From Natrialba chahannaoensis JCM 10990 (GTDB taxonomy: Archaea > Halobacteriota > Halobacteria > Halobacteriales > Natrialbaceae): 64,000 nt of DNA. Location of the stretch: the NCBI RefSeq assembly GCF_000337135.1, contig NZ_AOIN01000064.1, forward strand, positions 65,613 through 129,612, written 5' to 3'. The notes under the pieces are model-generated. The model had not been told where the DNA came from. It searched no databases and worked only from the letters and a program-made list of their open reading frames with translations. The stretch's first letter is position 1. Each line of letters begins with the position of its first letter. Below, piece by piece: positions 1-7,658 of the stretch. A program made the translations under genes and the position numbers.

Positions 1-2
1 TG

Positions 3-941
3 GCGTTTCGCGCCGGGCTCCTCAATATCGGAACACAGGGACAGCTCGTCGTTGGGGGGCTTGCAACGGCCGTTACAGTCGTCTTCGCGGCGTCGATCAT
101 CCCCAGCGGCTTCGTCGGGACGGTTGTTCTCATCCCCATCGGCGTGCTCGCCGGTGCGATCGGTGGCGGCCTCTACGGCGCGATTCCTGGCGTCCTGAAG
201 GCCTACGCCGACGCGAACGAGGTCATCACGACGATTATGCTCAACTTTATCGCGGTTGGTATCACCTCAACGCTGCTGTCCTGGCAGTTTCAGGACCCCG
301 AGAGCAACAATCCCCGGACGGAACCGATCCCCGAGTACGCTGAGATCCCAACCGTGCCATACATTGGATTCAGCGGTGGGATGGACTTCTCGCTGCTCGC
401 ACTCGGGTTCGCCATCGCACTCATGATTGGCATCGCCTGGCTGTTCGCCCGCACCTCGTTCGGCTACGAGCTGCGAACGAGTGGCATTCAGCCGGCGGCG
501 GCCGCCTACGGCGGCGTCAACGAGAAGCGCATGACCGTCGCCAGCATGACCCTCTCAGGCGCTCTCGGCGGCATCGCCGGTGCGTTCTGGGTCCTGATGG
601 TCCACGGAAGCTGGCTTGAGAACGTTCCGTCGATCGGCTTCGATGGGATTGCCGTCTCGGTACTGGCTGGCAACAATCCACTGGGCGTCGGCGCGGCTGC
701 GTTCCTATTCGGGATACTCGAGAGTGGGTCAAACTCGATCGGCACTGCGACGGACGTGCCGCCTGAACTGGTCGGTATCCTCACCGGATTGATTATCCTT
801 TTCGTTGCGATGCCCGAGTTCTTCCGGATGATCGGGACGCGCTACATTGATGTTCGCCCGACGGAACCCGCGCGGACCGACGGTGGTCGCGCACCTGCCG
901 ATGAGACGACTGAGGACCCACGAGGTGCTGACGATGCGTAA
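3..941 (+). CDS. BMP-type nucleoside ABC transporter permease (5' truncated)
   Basis: Inner permease of an ABC importer of the BPD_transp_2 (branched-chain/ribose/nucleoside) class. The open frame runs off the left edge, leaving 312 visible residues. The first of them contain the family motif FRAGLLNIGTQGQ, so only the N-terminal part is missing. Several hydrophobic helices follow, and the C-terminus is hydrophilic and acidic. Its stop codon overlaps the start of a second, related permease by 8 bases, which implies a heterodimeric permease. A cytidine deaminase just downstream and a uridine phosphorylase nearby suggest nucleosides as substrate. The ATPase and lipoprotein receptor would lie left of the window. 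Confidence 0.9.
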   Translation, partial: AFRAGLLNIGTQGQLVVGGLATAVTVVFAASIIPSGFVGTVVLIPIGVLAGAIGGGLYGAIPGVLKAYADANEVITTIMLNFIAVGITSTLLSWQFQDPESNNPRTEPIPEYAEIPTVPYIGFSGGMDFSLLALGFAIALMIGIAWLFARTSFGYELRTSGIQPAAAAYGGVNEKRMTVASMTLSGALGGIAGAFWVLMVHGSWLENVPSIGFDGIAVSVLAGNNPLGVGAAAFLFGILESGSNSIGTATDVPPELVGILTGLIILFVAMPEFFRMIGTRYIDVRPTEPARTDGGRAPADETTEDPRGADDA

Positions 942-1980
942 GCGACTCGGCCGGGCGCGAGATACTCTCGCCGCCAATCCGACAGCAACGGCAGTCGGTA
1001 TCTTCGGCCTCGTCTTGCTCTTCCTTGTGGCGACGCCTGCAAGCTGGCAGACATCGACGCTTCGGCTTGCGGTTCCGATTGCCCTCGCGGCGATAGGCGG
1101 TATCTTTGCCGAGAAGAGCGGCGTGATCAACATCGGTATCGAGGGCCTACTCATTGTTTCGGCGTTCAGTTCGATCATCGCCGTTCACCGACTCGGTGAC
1201 GGCGGCGCGACGATGGGGCTGTCGAATCTCTGGTGGGGGCTGCTGATCGGCGTTCTCGTCAGCGTCGTGGTTGCGCTCGTTTTCGCGGTCGTCTGTATCG
1301 ACTTCAAAGCTGACCAGATCATCGCGGGACTGGCAATCTGGCTCATATCGCTCGGGCTCGCGCCGTTCGTATCGCGGATCGTCTTCGGGAGTCCGAACAC
1401 CGCGGGTATCAGTCGATTCGGAAACGTGACGATTCCCGGCCTCTCGGAGCTCCCAATCCTCGGCTACCTGCTGTTCGACACGGAACCGCAGGTCTACCTC
1501 ATGCTGGCCGGCGCTCTTGGCGGCTGGTTCCTCCTCACCAGGACGACCTTCGGCCGCTGGGTCGTCGCCAGCGGCGAGAATCCAAAGGCGCTCGATACGG
1601 CCGGTGTTGACGTCCGGAAGGTCCGATACGCCGCGGTCCTGCTTTCAGGGGTCTTTGCCGGCCTCGGCGGTGCTGGATTCGCACTCGGGACGCTCGGGAC
1701 GTTCGCCGGCGGTGGCGACACCGCGATCAACGGCCGTGGCTTTATCGCCATCGCGACCTACCTCCTCGCGAACTACCACCCGGTCGGAGCCCTCCTCGGG
1801 TCGTTCCTCTTCGCGGGACTCAATTCGCTCCAGACCGCACTGCAGTCGGCCGGCTACGCAATTCCGACTGAACTGATCCGGACGCTTCCACACATGTCGG
1901 TTATCGTCGTCCTCGTGCTCGTCGGCCGCACCCGACTCCCGGATGCCGCCGGTGAGCACTACGAGTCCGGCGAGGACTGA
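934..1980 (+). CDS. BMP-type nucleoside ABC transporter permease, second subunit
   Basis: 348-residue membrane permease of the same class as the preceding gene, with about eight to ten hydrophobic segments. It carries the conserved GIFAEKSGVINIGIEG loop that marks this family. The ATG at 934 lies inside the upstream gene's end and is preceded by a purine-rich GAGGTG, so translational coupling is likely. Longer in-frame starts would overlap the upstream gene by almost 100 bases and are less likely. It probably pairs with the first permease to form the channel of a nucleoside importer; the substrate is inferred from neighbours only. Confidence 0.9.
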   Translation: MRKRLGRARDTLAANPTATAVGIFGLVLLFLVATPASWQTSTLRLAVPIALAAIGGIFAEKSGVINIGIEGLLIVSAFSSIIAVHRLGDGGATMGLSNLWWGLLIGVLVSVVVALVFAVVCIDFKADQIIAGLAIWLISLGLAPFVSRIVFGSPNTAGISRFGNVTIPGLSELPILGYLLFDTEPQVYLMLAGALGGWFLLTRTTFGRWVVASGENPKALDTAGVDVRKVRYAAVLLSGVFAGLGGAGFALGTLGTFAGGGDTAINGRGFIAIATYLLANYHPVGALLGSFLFAGLNSLQTALQSAGYAIPTELIRTLPHMSVIVVLVLVGRTRLPDAAGEHYESGED

Positions 1981-2047
1981 TCCCTGTCAGCGAACCGATC
2001 ACATCGCGGTCGGTGCCTTCTTAGGCCCACTCACAGTACCGTTCGAC

Positions 2048-2524
2048 GTGACTTCGGACGACCGCGAGGACGATGCCGACCGCAATCACGACAACGACCA
2101 CGACCACGACAACGACCACGATCTCCCCGATCCCCACAACCTCATCGCGGCCGCACGCGACATCCAATCGGCCGCTCACGTCCCCTACTCCGAGTACCGC
2201 GTCGGAGCCGCACTCGAGACGGCCGACGGCGAGGTCTTCGTCGGCTGCAACCTGGAGAACGCGAACTTCAGCAACAGTCTCCACGCCGAGGAGGTCGCCA
2301 TCGCCGAGGCAGTCAAGAACGGCCACCGCGAGTTTACACGGCTCGCCGTGAGTTCGGACCGCCGCGACGGCGTCACTCCCTGTGGCATGTGCCGACAGAC
2401 GCTGTCCGAGTTTTGTGAGGACGACCTCATAGTGTTCTGCGACGAGGGTGAAGACGAGGGACCAACAGTATACACGCTCGGTGACCTCCTGCCGAACACG
2501 ATTTCTGAAGAGACACTCGAGTAG
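2048..2524 (+). CDS. cdd: Cytidine deaminase
   Basis: Hydrolytic deamination of cytidine/deoxycytidine to uridine in pyrimidine salvage. The zinc and catalytic signature is intact: CNLENANFSNSLHAEEVA (Cys/His-Ala-Glu region) followed by PCGMCRQ, which supplies the other two zinc cysteines. The domain is about 130 residues, typical of the small tetrameric enzymes. I chose the GTG at 2048 because TTCTTA at 2018-2023 sits 25 bases before it, as expected for a leaderless haloarchaeal transcript. A start further upstream would overlap the permease. The N-terminus has a His/Asp/Asn-rich stretch encoded by simple CACGAC repeats, probably disordered. Confidence 0.92.
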   Translation: MTSDDREDDADRNHDNDHDHDNDHDLPDPHNLIAAARDIQSAAHVPYSEYRVGAALETADGEVFVGCNLENANFSNSLHAEEVAIAEAVKNGHREFTRLAVSSDRRDGVTPCGMCRQTLSEFCEDDLIVFCDEGEDEGPTVYTLGDLLPNTISEETLE

Positions 2525-2587
2525 AACTGCTCAGAATCATAGCGGGGCCCGAATCACGTTTGAGAGTGTTCGAACCCGTCTCCACAA

Positions 2588-3397
2588 CTATAGCGCCGTG
2601 AAACCGCCATCGACAGGATACGCGTTCCCGGTGACGAACGAGGCCTCGTCCGAGCAGAGCCAGACGACGGCGTTGGCGACCTCCTCGGGCGACCCCATCC
2701 GGTTGAGCGGTTGCATGCCGACGAACTGCTCGATCTCCTCGGGGTTCTCCGCCGCGGACTGTTCGACCATCGGCGTCTCGATCACGCCGGGACAGACCGC
2801 GTTGACCCGAACGTCGGCATCTGCATACTCCGTCGCGGCCACTCGAGTAAGTCCGATGACGCCGTGTTTGCTCGCGGCGTAGGCGGACGACCCGGCCGCA
2901 GAGAGACCGGCGATGGAGGACGTGTTGACGATTGCGCCGCCGTCACCGTCACCGTCACCGTCACCGTTACCGCCAGCGCCACCGCCACCGTCGCCGTTCG
3001 CCGTCATCTCTTGGAGTTCGTACTTCAGACAGAGCCAGACGCCGGTCAGGTTGATATCCATGACCTGCTTCCAGTTGGCTTCGGTCTGCTCGGCGAGTGG
3101 GTCGGTCTCGCCCTCTATTCCCGCGTTGTTGTGCGCGATGTCGAGCCCACCGTAGGTGTCGACTGCCGTCTGGACCATCGCCTTGACGGCCTCTGGGTCC
3201 GTGACATCGGTTTCGACGAACGTCGCAGACCCGTCCGCCGACTCGATCGACTCGACTGTCTCCTCGCCACCGTCTGTGACCACGTCAGCGACGACAACGT
3301 TCGCACCCTCGGCTGCGAACCGCTCTGCCGTTTTCCTGCCGATTCCCGACGCGCCGCCGGTGACGATAGCCGTTTTTCCGTCCAGATTGTACGTCAT
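2588..3397 (-). CDS. SDR-family NAD(P)-dependent oxidoreductase
   Basis: 269-residue classical short-chain dehydrogenase; substrate unknown. The Rossmann motif GGASGIGR is near residue 13, NNAG around residue 90, the catalytic serine lies in NTSSIAG, and the catalytic pair is YAASK. The start is the ATG giving MTYNLDGKTAIVTGG, the usual N-terminus for the family. Around residues 133-153, in the loop before the serine strand, there is an unusual Gly/Asp run. It is encoded by GTCACC repeats (about 2942-2971) and absent from ordinary SDRs. It is convergent with cdd and has no obvious operon partner. Confidence 0.88.
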   Translation of the reverse strand: MTYNLDGKTAIVTGGASGIGRKTAERFAAEGANVVVADVVTDGGEETVESIESADGSATFVETDVTDPEAVKAMVQTAVDTYGGLDIAHNNAGIEGETDPLAEQTEANWKQVMDINLTGVWLCLKYELQEMTANGDGGGGAGGNGDGDGDGDGGAIVNTSSIAGLSAAGSSAYAASKHGVIGLTRVAATEYADADVRVNAVCPGVIETPMVEQSAAENPEEIEQFVGMQPLNRMGSPEEVANAVVWLCSDEASFVTGNAYPVDGGFTAL

Positions 3398-3474
3398 GTG
3401 TTTGTGGTGGCGTCTCAACTCGAGTTGACGTAAGTTGACAGGGCGGTTCTCACTCGCCGGTGTGCACCCCAGCC

Positions 3475-3954
3475 TCAGCGGCGGTTCTCGAGCACGTCGC
3501 ACAGAATCGTCCGGTGACACCGCTTTTTCTCTGTATTCTCGTAGCAGACGAGCGCTAGATTCTCGCCGGCAGCGAGTCGATCGGTGAGGGACTCGAGTGC
3601 ACGTTCTGCGTCGTGGCCCGTCTGGAGGTGATCCCGGTAGGCCTCAGCGAATCCGACCTGGTCCCACGCGGCGTTGTGGGCTCCCTCGTCGCAGATGCCA
3701 CGCATCTTCAGATCTTCCTCGGCAGTTTGGACGGCGTCGAGCAGATTAGCGGGCGGACCGAGTTCGGGGATGTTCTCGTCGACCACGGCGTGGAACCACG
3801 AGGTGAGGGAGCGGACGACGCCGACGAGGGTCGTTTCGGGCGGAATGTCGGCGAGGTCGTGCTGGAGGGCGGCGACGTAGGTATCGGTGAGAGTGCCGTC
3901 CGAGCGGCTGTCGTCGATGGCAGTATTGCGACCGTCGCGCCGATCACGAGCCAT
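3475..3954 (-). CDS. DUF488 family protein
   Basis: 159-residue protein of the DUF488 superfamily, whose biochemical function is not established. The C-terminal block NLALVCYENTEKKRCHR carries the family's Cys...CHR signature. The start ATG at 3954 is 25 bases from the TATA element shared with the divergent uridine phosphorylase gene, consistent with a leaderless transcript. The same frame stays open far upstream, but that part is antisense to the phosphorylase gene and is not protein-like. Confidence 0.82.
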   Translation of the reverse strand: MARDRRDGRNTAIDDSRSDGTLTDTYVAALQHDLADIPPETTLVGVVRSLTSWFHAVVDENIPELGPPANLLDAVQTAEEDLKMRGICDEGAHNAAWDQVGFAEAYRDHLQTGHDAERALESLTDRLAAGENLALVCYENTEKKRCHRTILCDVLENRR

Positions 3955-3978
3955 ACCTGCCGGTACGGTCGCCCTGCA

Positions 3979-3986
3979 TTTATATA
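3979..3986. promoter_or_regulatory. Shared bidirectional TATA element
   Basis: TTTATATA lies between two divergent genes and reads as a TATA box on both strands. It is 25 bases from the DUF488 start (minus) and 28 bases from the uridine phosphorylase start (plus). Both distances fit leaderless or near-leaderless haloarchaeal transcripts. No second AT-rich box is present in the 60-base gap. Confidence 0.6.
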
Positions 3987-4014
3987 CGGTGTCGGTGCGA
4001 ATCGCCGCTACTCG

Positions 4015-4839
4015 ATGACCGGCGATAGTGAAGATCCGAACGCGGACGTACAGTACCACCTCGAAGTGAGCGCCGACGACGTGGCAGACACCGTCCTCCT
4101 GCCCGGCAATCCAGAGCGACTCGAGAAGATCGTCGATCACTGGGACGACCACGAGATTCGCGCCCATCACCGCGAGTACCGGACTGCGACGGGGAGCTAC
4201 GAGGGGACGCCGATCTCGGTTACCTCGACGGGAATCGGCAGCCCGTCTGCCGCGATCGCCGTCGAAGAACTCGCCCGTGTCGGCTCCGAGACGTTCATCC
4301 GGGTCGGCTCCTGTGGTGCGCTGCAGGAAGACATGGCCGTCGGCGACCTCGTAATCAGCACCGGCGGGGTTCGCCAGGAGGGGACGAGCGACGAGTACGT
4401 TCGGGAGGATTACCCCGCGACGGCGGACTACGAGGTCGTCGCTGCGCTCGTCGCCGCCGCAGAGCGACTGGACTATGACTACCACACCGGGATTACGATG
4501 AGCGCGGACTCGTTCTACGCGGGCCAGGGTCGCCCTGGCTACGACGAGTTCGAAGCCGCCGGCGCGGACGAGCTGGTCGACCAGCTGGTCGAGGCCAACG
4601 TGAAGAACATCGAAATGGAGGCGAGCGCGATCTTCACGCTGGCGAATATCTATGGACTGCGGTCCGGGGCGGTCTGCTCGGTGTATGCGAACCGCCAGAC
4701 CGGCGAGTTCAGAACGGAGGGCGAGTCGCGGGCGGCCGAGACGGCAACGCTCGCAACGCACCTGCTCGCGAAGATGGACGAGAAAAAGCGTGAGGCGGGT
4801 GCCGAGCGGTGGCATCCGGGACTCTCGCTTGCGGAATAG
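4015..4839 (+). CDS. udp: Uridine phosphorylase / nucleoside phosphorylase
   Basis: Phosphorolysis of uridine (possibly other nucleosides) to base plus ribose-1-phosphate. The 274 residues match the PNP/UDP fold: LLPGNPERLEKI at the N-terminus, GIGSPSAAIAVEEL and RVGSCGALQ in the phosphate/base-binding core, and NIEMEASAIFTLA carrying the ribose-binding Met-Glu. The start is the first ATG after the TATA element at 3979. With the cytidine deaminase and permeases upstream it completes a cytidine to uridine to uracil salvage route. The upstream genes are interrupted by an SDR and DUF488 gene on the other strand. Confidence 0.92.
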   Translation: MTGDSEDPNADVQYHLEVSADDVADTVLLPGNPERLEKIVDHWDDHEIRAHHREYRTATGSYEGTPISVTSTGIGSPSAAIAVEELARVGSETFIRVGSCGALQEDMAVGDLVISTGGVRQEGTSDEYVREDYPATADYEVVAALVAAAERLDYDYHTGITMSADSFYAGQGRPGYDEFEAAGADELVDQLVEANVKNIEMEASAIFTLANIYGLRSGAVCSVYANRQTGEFRTEGESRAAETATLATHLLAKMDEKKREAGAERWHPGLSLAE

Positions 4840-4863
4840 CGACGACGAACAGGATGAGGAAAC

Positions 4864-5628
4864 CTAGTCGCGAACGCGAACTAACTCGTCCTCGAAGACC
4901 TTCCGGTTCGGGATGATGTACTCCTCGGAGTCGCTCTCGATCTTCGTCACGAAGAGGTCGACCTCCTGAACGATGCCAGACTGATCACCGATTCGAATCT
5001 GATCGCCGATCCCGTAGGGCTGGTTAAGCAACAGGTAAATCCCCGCTGCACTCGAGATCAGGAAGTCTTTGAACACGACCGCGCCGACGATGACGATACC
5101 CACGGCGTACACCGCGAGCAGGATCAACAGCGGCGCGACGTAGACGCCGATCTGTCCCAGTGCGATGAGGAAGGCCACGTAGAGGACGGAGTACTTGACG
5201 ACCTTCGGGATGATCGAGACCTCGGGGAGTTTGACGCCGCGAAGGTACTCACTGACGGCCAGTTCGGCCTTGTCGGCGACGATAAAGCCGAAAATGAGCA
5301 CGAGAACCGCGATGAACACCTGCGGGATAAACTCGACGACCCGGATCCAGAACGCCTCCGTGTCGAGCAACTGGGCGATGTGGATCGCCGTCAGGACAGC
5401 AATGCCGTAGATGAACCACGAACTCAATCGCGCAACGATTTCGACGGAGGAGGTCCCGATGGACTGGGCGGTCCGCTCGAACGGCGTCCCCTCGACGGCG
5501 TCCGGCACGCCCGAGGCTGAGAGCAACTCTTTGTTGAGCCGACCAACCAGATAGCCGACGACTACCCCGAGTGCGAGCACCGCCGCAGCTATGACTGCCG
5601 GCTCGTCGATGAGGGTCTGCCAGTTCAT
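4864..5628 (-). CDS. Small MscS-like mechanosensitive channel-type membrane protein
   Basis: 254 residues with an N-terminal membrane helix, three further hydrophobic segments around residues 65-170, and a C-terminal beta-rich MscS-like domain (YGIGDQIRIGDQSGIVQEVDLFVTKI, ending IIPNRKVFEDELVR). It lacks the large cytoplasmic cage of full MscS and so is on the short side. The gene follows the diadenylate cyclase gene by a single base, so the two are translated from one message. It may be an effector or partner in osmotic adaptation; that role is inferred from context. Confidence 0.82.
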   Translation of the reverse strand: MNWQTLIDEPAVIAAAVLALGVVVGYLVGRLNKELLSASGVPDAVEGTPFERTAQSIGTSSVEIVARLSSWFIYGIAVLTAIHIAQLLDTEAFWIRVVEFIPQVFIAVLVLIFGFIVADKAELAVSEYLRGVKLPEVSIIPKVVKYSVLYVAFLIALGQIGVYVAPLLILLAVYAVGIVIVGAVVFKDFLISSAAGIYLLLNQPYGIGDQIRIGDQSGIVQEVDLFVTKIESDSEEYIIPNRKVFEDELVRVRD

Positions 5629-5629
5629 G

Positions 5630-6442
5630 TCAGTACGCCTCCGGATCGACCTCCATGATGAGCTCGCCGCCCTTGAAGGCCCGCACGAGTCCATCACTCT
5701 CCGACAGCACGATCGTGATCGCGTTCGTATCGCGCGTGATCGCACCGCCGGCCATGTGTCGTGCTCCCAGCCCCTTCGGAATATCCACCCCCTCTGCGGA
5801 CGGCTCGAGGTAGCGGTAGGCCGACACGATCTTGCCCGCATCCGAGATGACGAACGCGCCGTCGAGACGAGAGAACTCCTTCAGCATCACGTTCACAATC
5901 GGGTCACCGACGTGGACGTGGGACTTCTCGAACGGGTTGTACGACAGCGGACGGGATTTGTTCATCACCTTGCCTGCATCGCCGACGACGAACAGTGCGC
6001 CCACTGGCTTGCCCTTCTGCCCTTTCTTCCCGAGTTCGATCGCCAGTTCAAGAACCGACTTGATCACCGCCGGCTCCGCGCGTGATTTCGTGAAAAGATC
6101 GTAGATTCCCGTCCGATCATCTGCAATCGCTCGCACGCGCGACACCGTGTCCATCTCGTCACTGAACACGCTCGTCGCACAGACGAGTTCGTCGCCGTCC
6201 TCGAGTACGTCCTGTTCGAGCGCCCCCTCGAGACCGAAGTCGATCCGCTCTGAGACATCCTCGAACTCCAGTGGGAGCTCGACGAACGTTTCAGCGCCGA
6301 TGTCGTTGTCCGTTCCGACGACGACTGTGTCGAGGTCCTCAAGCTCTTGACAGCGCTCGTAGACGGAGCTACTCGGTGAAAAGAGAACAACTGCATCGGC
6401 GTTCGAGAAGAGTTGCCCGAACACGTCGTCTAACCCGGCCAT
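5630..6442 (-). CDS. dacZ: Diadenylate cyclase (DacZ type)
   Basis: Makes the second messenger c-di-AMP from two ATP. The 270-residue protein has an archaeal N-terminal domain (about 1-120) and a DisA_N catalytic domain. That domain shows DGAFVISDAGKI (the DGA motif) and GARHMAGGAITRDTNAITIVLSESDG, the RHx-type ATP-binding motif followed by SESDG. It is the promoter-proximal gene of a two-gene operon with the MscS-like channel. In haloarchaea c-di-AMP is known to be needed for osmotic homeostasis, which fits the partner. Confidence 0.92.
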   Translation of the reverse strand: MAGLDDVFGQLFSNADAVVLFSPSSSVYERCQELEDLDTVVVGTDNDIGAETFVELPLEFEDVSERIDFGLEGALEQDVLEDGDELVCATSVFSDEMDTVSRVRAIADDRTGIYDLFTKSRAEPAVIKSVLELAIELGKKGQKGKPVGALFVVGDAGKVMNKSRPLSYNPFEKSHVHVGDPIVNVMLKEFSRLDGAFVISDAGKIVSAYRYLEPSAEGVDIPKGLGARHMAGGAITRDTNAITIVLSESDGLVRAFKGGELIMEVDPEAY

Positions 6443-6610
6443 TGCTCATACAAGCCGTTTGCGCGCGAATAAGCGTTATGGAGCGTCAGACGTGTGTCTG
6501 CCACGGCATGCTGTGGGTTAAAGAGGGACAGGTGCTGAGATGGGTGGTTCGGGTGGCTGGTGTAGAGCGATGACGGTACGCTCCGGGTGGAAGACGGTTG
6601 TGGTGGTACT

Positions 6611-6682
6611 CGAGTACCGGGAGCGTTCGAGTACCGAGGAGTGTGTCTCACTCGAATACCGAGGCGAGAGCGGGGTACTCGA
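6611..6682. repeat. Cluster of CGARTACCG motifs, direct and inverted
   Basis: Four related 9-12-mers lie within 72 bases: CGAGTACCG at 6611, CGAGTACCGAGG at 6628, CGAATACCGAGG at 6653, and the inverse GGTACTCGA at 6674. They lie in the gene-free stretch between dacZ and tRNA-Leu, downstream of the tRNA tail units. No protein-like frame covers them. They could be binding sites or repeat debris. Confidence 0.5.
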
Positions 6683-6722
6683 ATAGTGAGGGAGACTCAA
6701 GTAGAATGGAGTATCCTACGAG

Positions 6723-6986
6723 TGCGAGACTGGATTCGAACAACGCGAAGACGTGCTCGCGGTGCTGCGCGCGTCTTCTCTCGTTCGAACCGCGAGGACA
6801 TCACTTCGCTCGTCCTCTGGGCCGCGAATCCGACCTGCTCCTTCAGTCACTGCGTTCGTTCAGTGCGCGGGACCGGATTCGAACCGAAGCAAGACGGTCG
6901 CTCTCGTGCTCCTCGAGCGCTGCGACTTGCAGGGTTCGAACCGGCCATCCGATTCCTGTCGCTCGCGGATTTGCTCACGACAGGAA
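6723..6986 (-). repeat. Palindromic tRNA-Leu tail: two tandem T-arm/hairpin units
   Basis: This lies on the 3' side of tRNA-Leu. A 23-base segment of the tRNA 3' end (T-arm plus acceptor strand, 6987-7009) recurs without mismatch at 6864-6886 and in degraded form at 6723-6741. Each extra copy is followed by a hairpin and then an inverted T-arm. The distal hairpin pairs GAAGACG (6747-6753) with CGTCTTC (6772-6778) and is followed by GTTCGAACC. The proximal one pairs GCAAG (6889-6893) with CTTGC (6926-6930) and is followed by GGGTTCGAACCGG (6932-6944). No D-arm or anticodon arm is present, so these are not tRNA genes. Confidence 0.8.
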
Positions 6987-7071
6987 TGCGCGGGACCGGA
7001 TTCGAACCGGCGGACCCCTACGGGACAGCGTCCTAAGCGCTGCGCCGTTGGCCTGGCTTGGCTACCCGCGC
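6987..7071 (-). tRNA. tRNA-Leu (anticodon UAG)
   Basis: 85-base class II tRNA. The acceptor GCGCGGG pairs with CCCGCGC, with discriminator A. The D-arm GCCAAGCCAGGCC is present. The anticodon stem CAGCG/CGCTG closes the loop CTTAGGA, giving anticodon UAG for CUA codons. A long variable arm and the T-loop GGTTCGAATCC are intact. CCA is not encoded and no intron is seen. Confidence 0.95.
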
Positions 7072-7136
7072 GCACCCATCGCTTTTCACGAGTCCAGTAA
7101 GTAGTTGTCGGTCCGCAGTACGGCTCCCGGTCTCGG

Positions 7137-7310
7137 TTACTGATGTTTGACTGGCTCCTCGGGCGACCAGTCCGGCGGGACAATAAAGGTCACGTGCTCC
7201 GAGTCGCGAAGTTGGTGCAGCTCTGCCGCCTGCTCGGCCAGCGATCGGTCTCGGTACGGCATCTCGAGACCGCAGCCAGTGCAGACGAGCTTGCAGGTTG
7301 GTTCCTTCAT
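7137..7310 (-). CDS. Small conserved haloarchaeal protein with one CxxC
   Basis: 57-residue protein starting MKEPTCKLVCTGCGLEMPYRDRS, with a single CxxC knuckle and a preceding cysteine, then an amphipathic helix and a short beta segment ending in VPPDW. The length and cysteine knuckle resemble haloarchaeal small zinc-finger-type proteins, but with one clear knuckle zinc binding is uncertain. I do not recognise a named family. It lies just upstream of the tRNA-Leu gene on the same strand. Confidence 0.6.
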   Translation of the reverse strand: MKEPTCKLVCTGCGLEMPYRDRSLAEQAAELHQLRDSEHVTFIVPPDWSPEEPVKHQ

Positions 7311-7658
7311 GGGTGGCGCAGGCCTCCAGCCATGCCGAGACCGGAACCCGACGTTGCTCAATACTTGGCGATTCCCGGGCTTTAGTAGTTATCTCCTAGT
7401 GAAATCCAGCGAGAACGGCCGATTCGCCGAGATATTCGTAGCTGAACGTTGGTACGAGTAGCGCACTATTGGGACCGACAACGATGTGAAACGGACAGCG
7501 TTCAACAACTACTGGCGCGGCCTACACAGCGTCTAGAGCCAGTCGATGGTCAGTTACAAAGACAGTCACCGAGTCGGCTCACGACCACGATAGACTGTTG
7601 CCGACTGATCGCTCATGACGTCCGCAGGTTTATTCCTGATCGCGCGATACACTGGTGT
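7311..7658. other. Intergenic region, no gene recognised
   Basis: About 350 bases without a convincing coding frame. It should hold the promoter of the 57-residue gene (minus) and of the TFB-like gene (plus). TTTATT at 7629-7634 lies about 25 bases before the latter start and is a plausible TATA box. No RNA gene or repeat was seen. Confidence 0.5.

Noticed and set aside
2938..3000. CRISPR-like or tandem array
   Set aside because: Units are contiguous hexamers inside an SDR reading frame, with no spacers.
3955..4815. 287-residue N-terminal extension of the DUF488 frame
   Set aside because: It is antisense to uridine phosphorylase, and the promoter lies between the two genes.
6723..6950. Additional tRNA genes in the Leu tail
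   Set aside because: Only T-arm and acceptor parts are present; no D-arm or anticodon arm can be folded.
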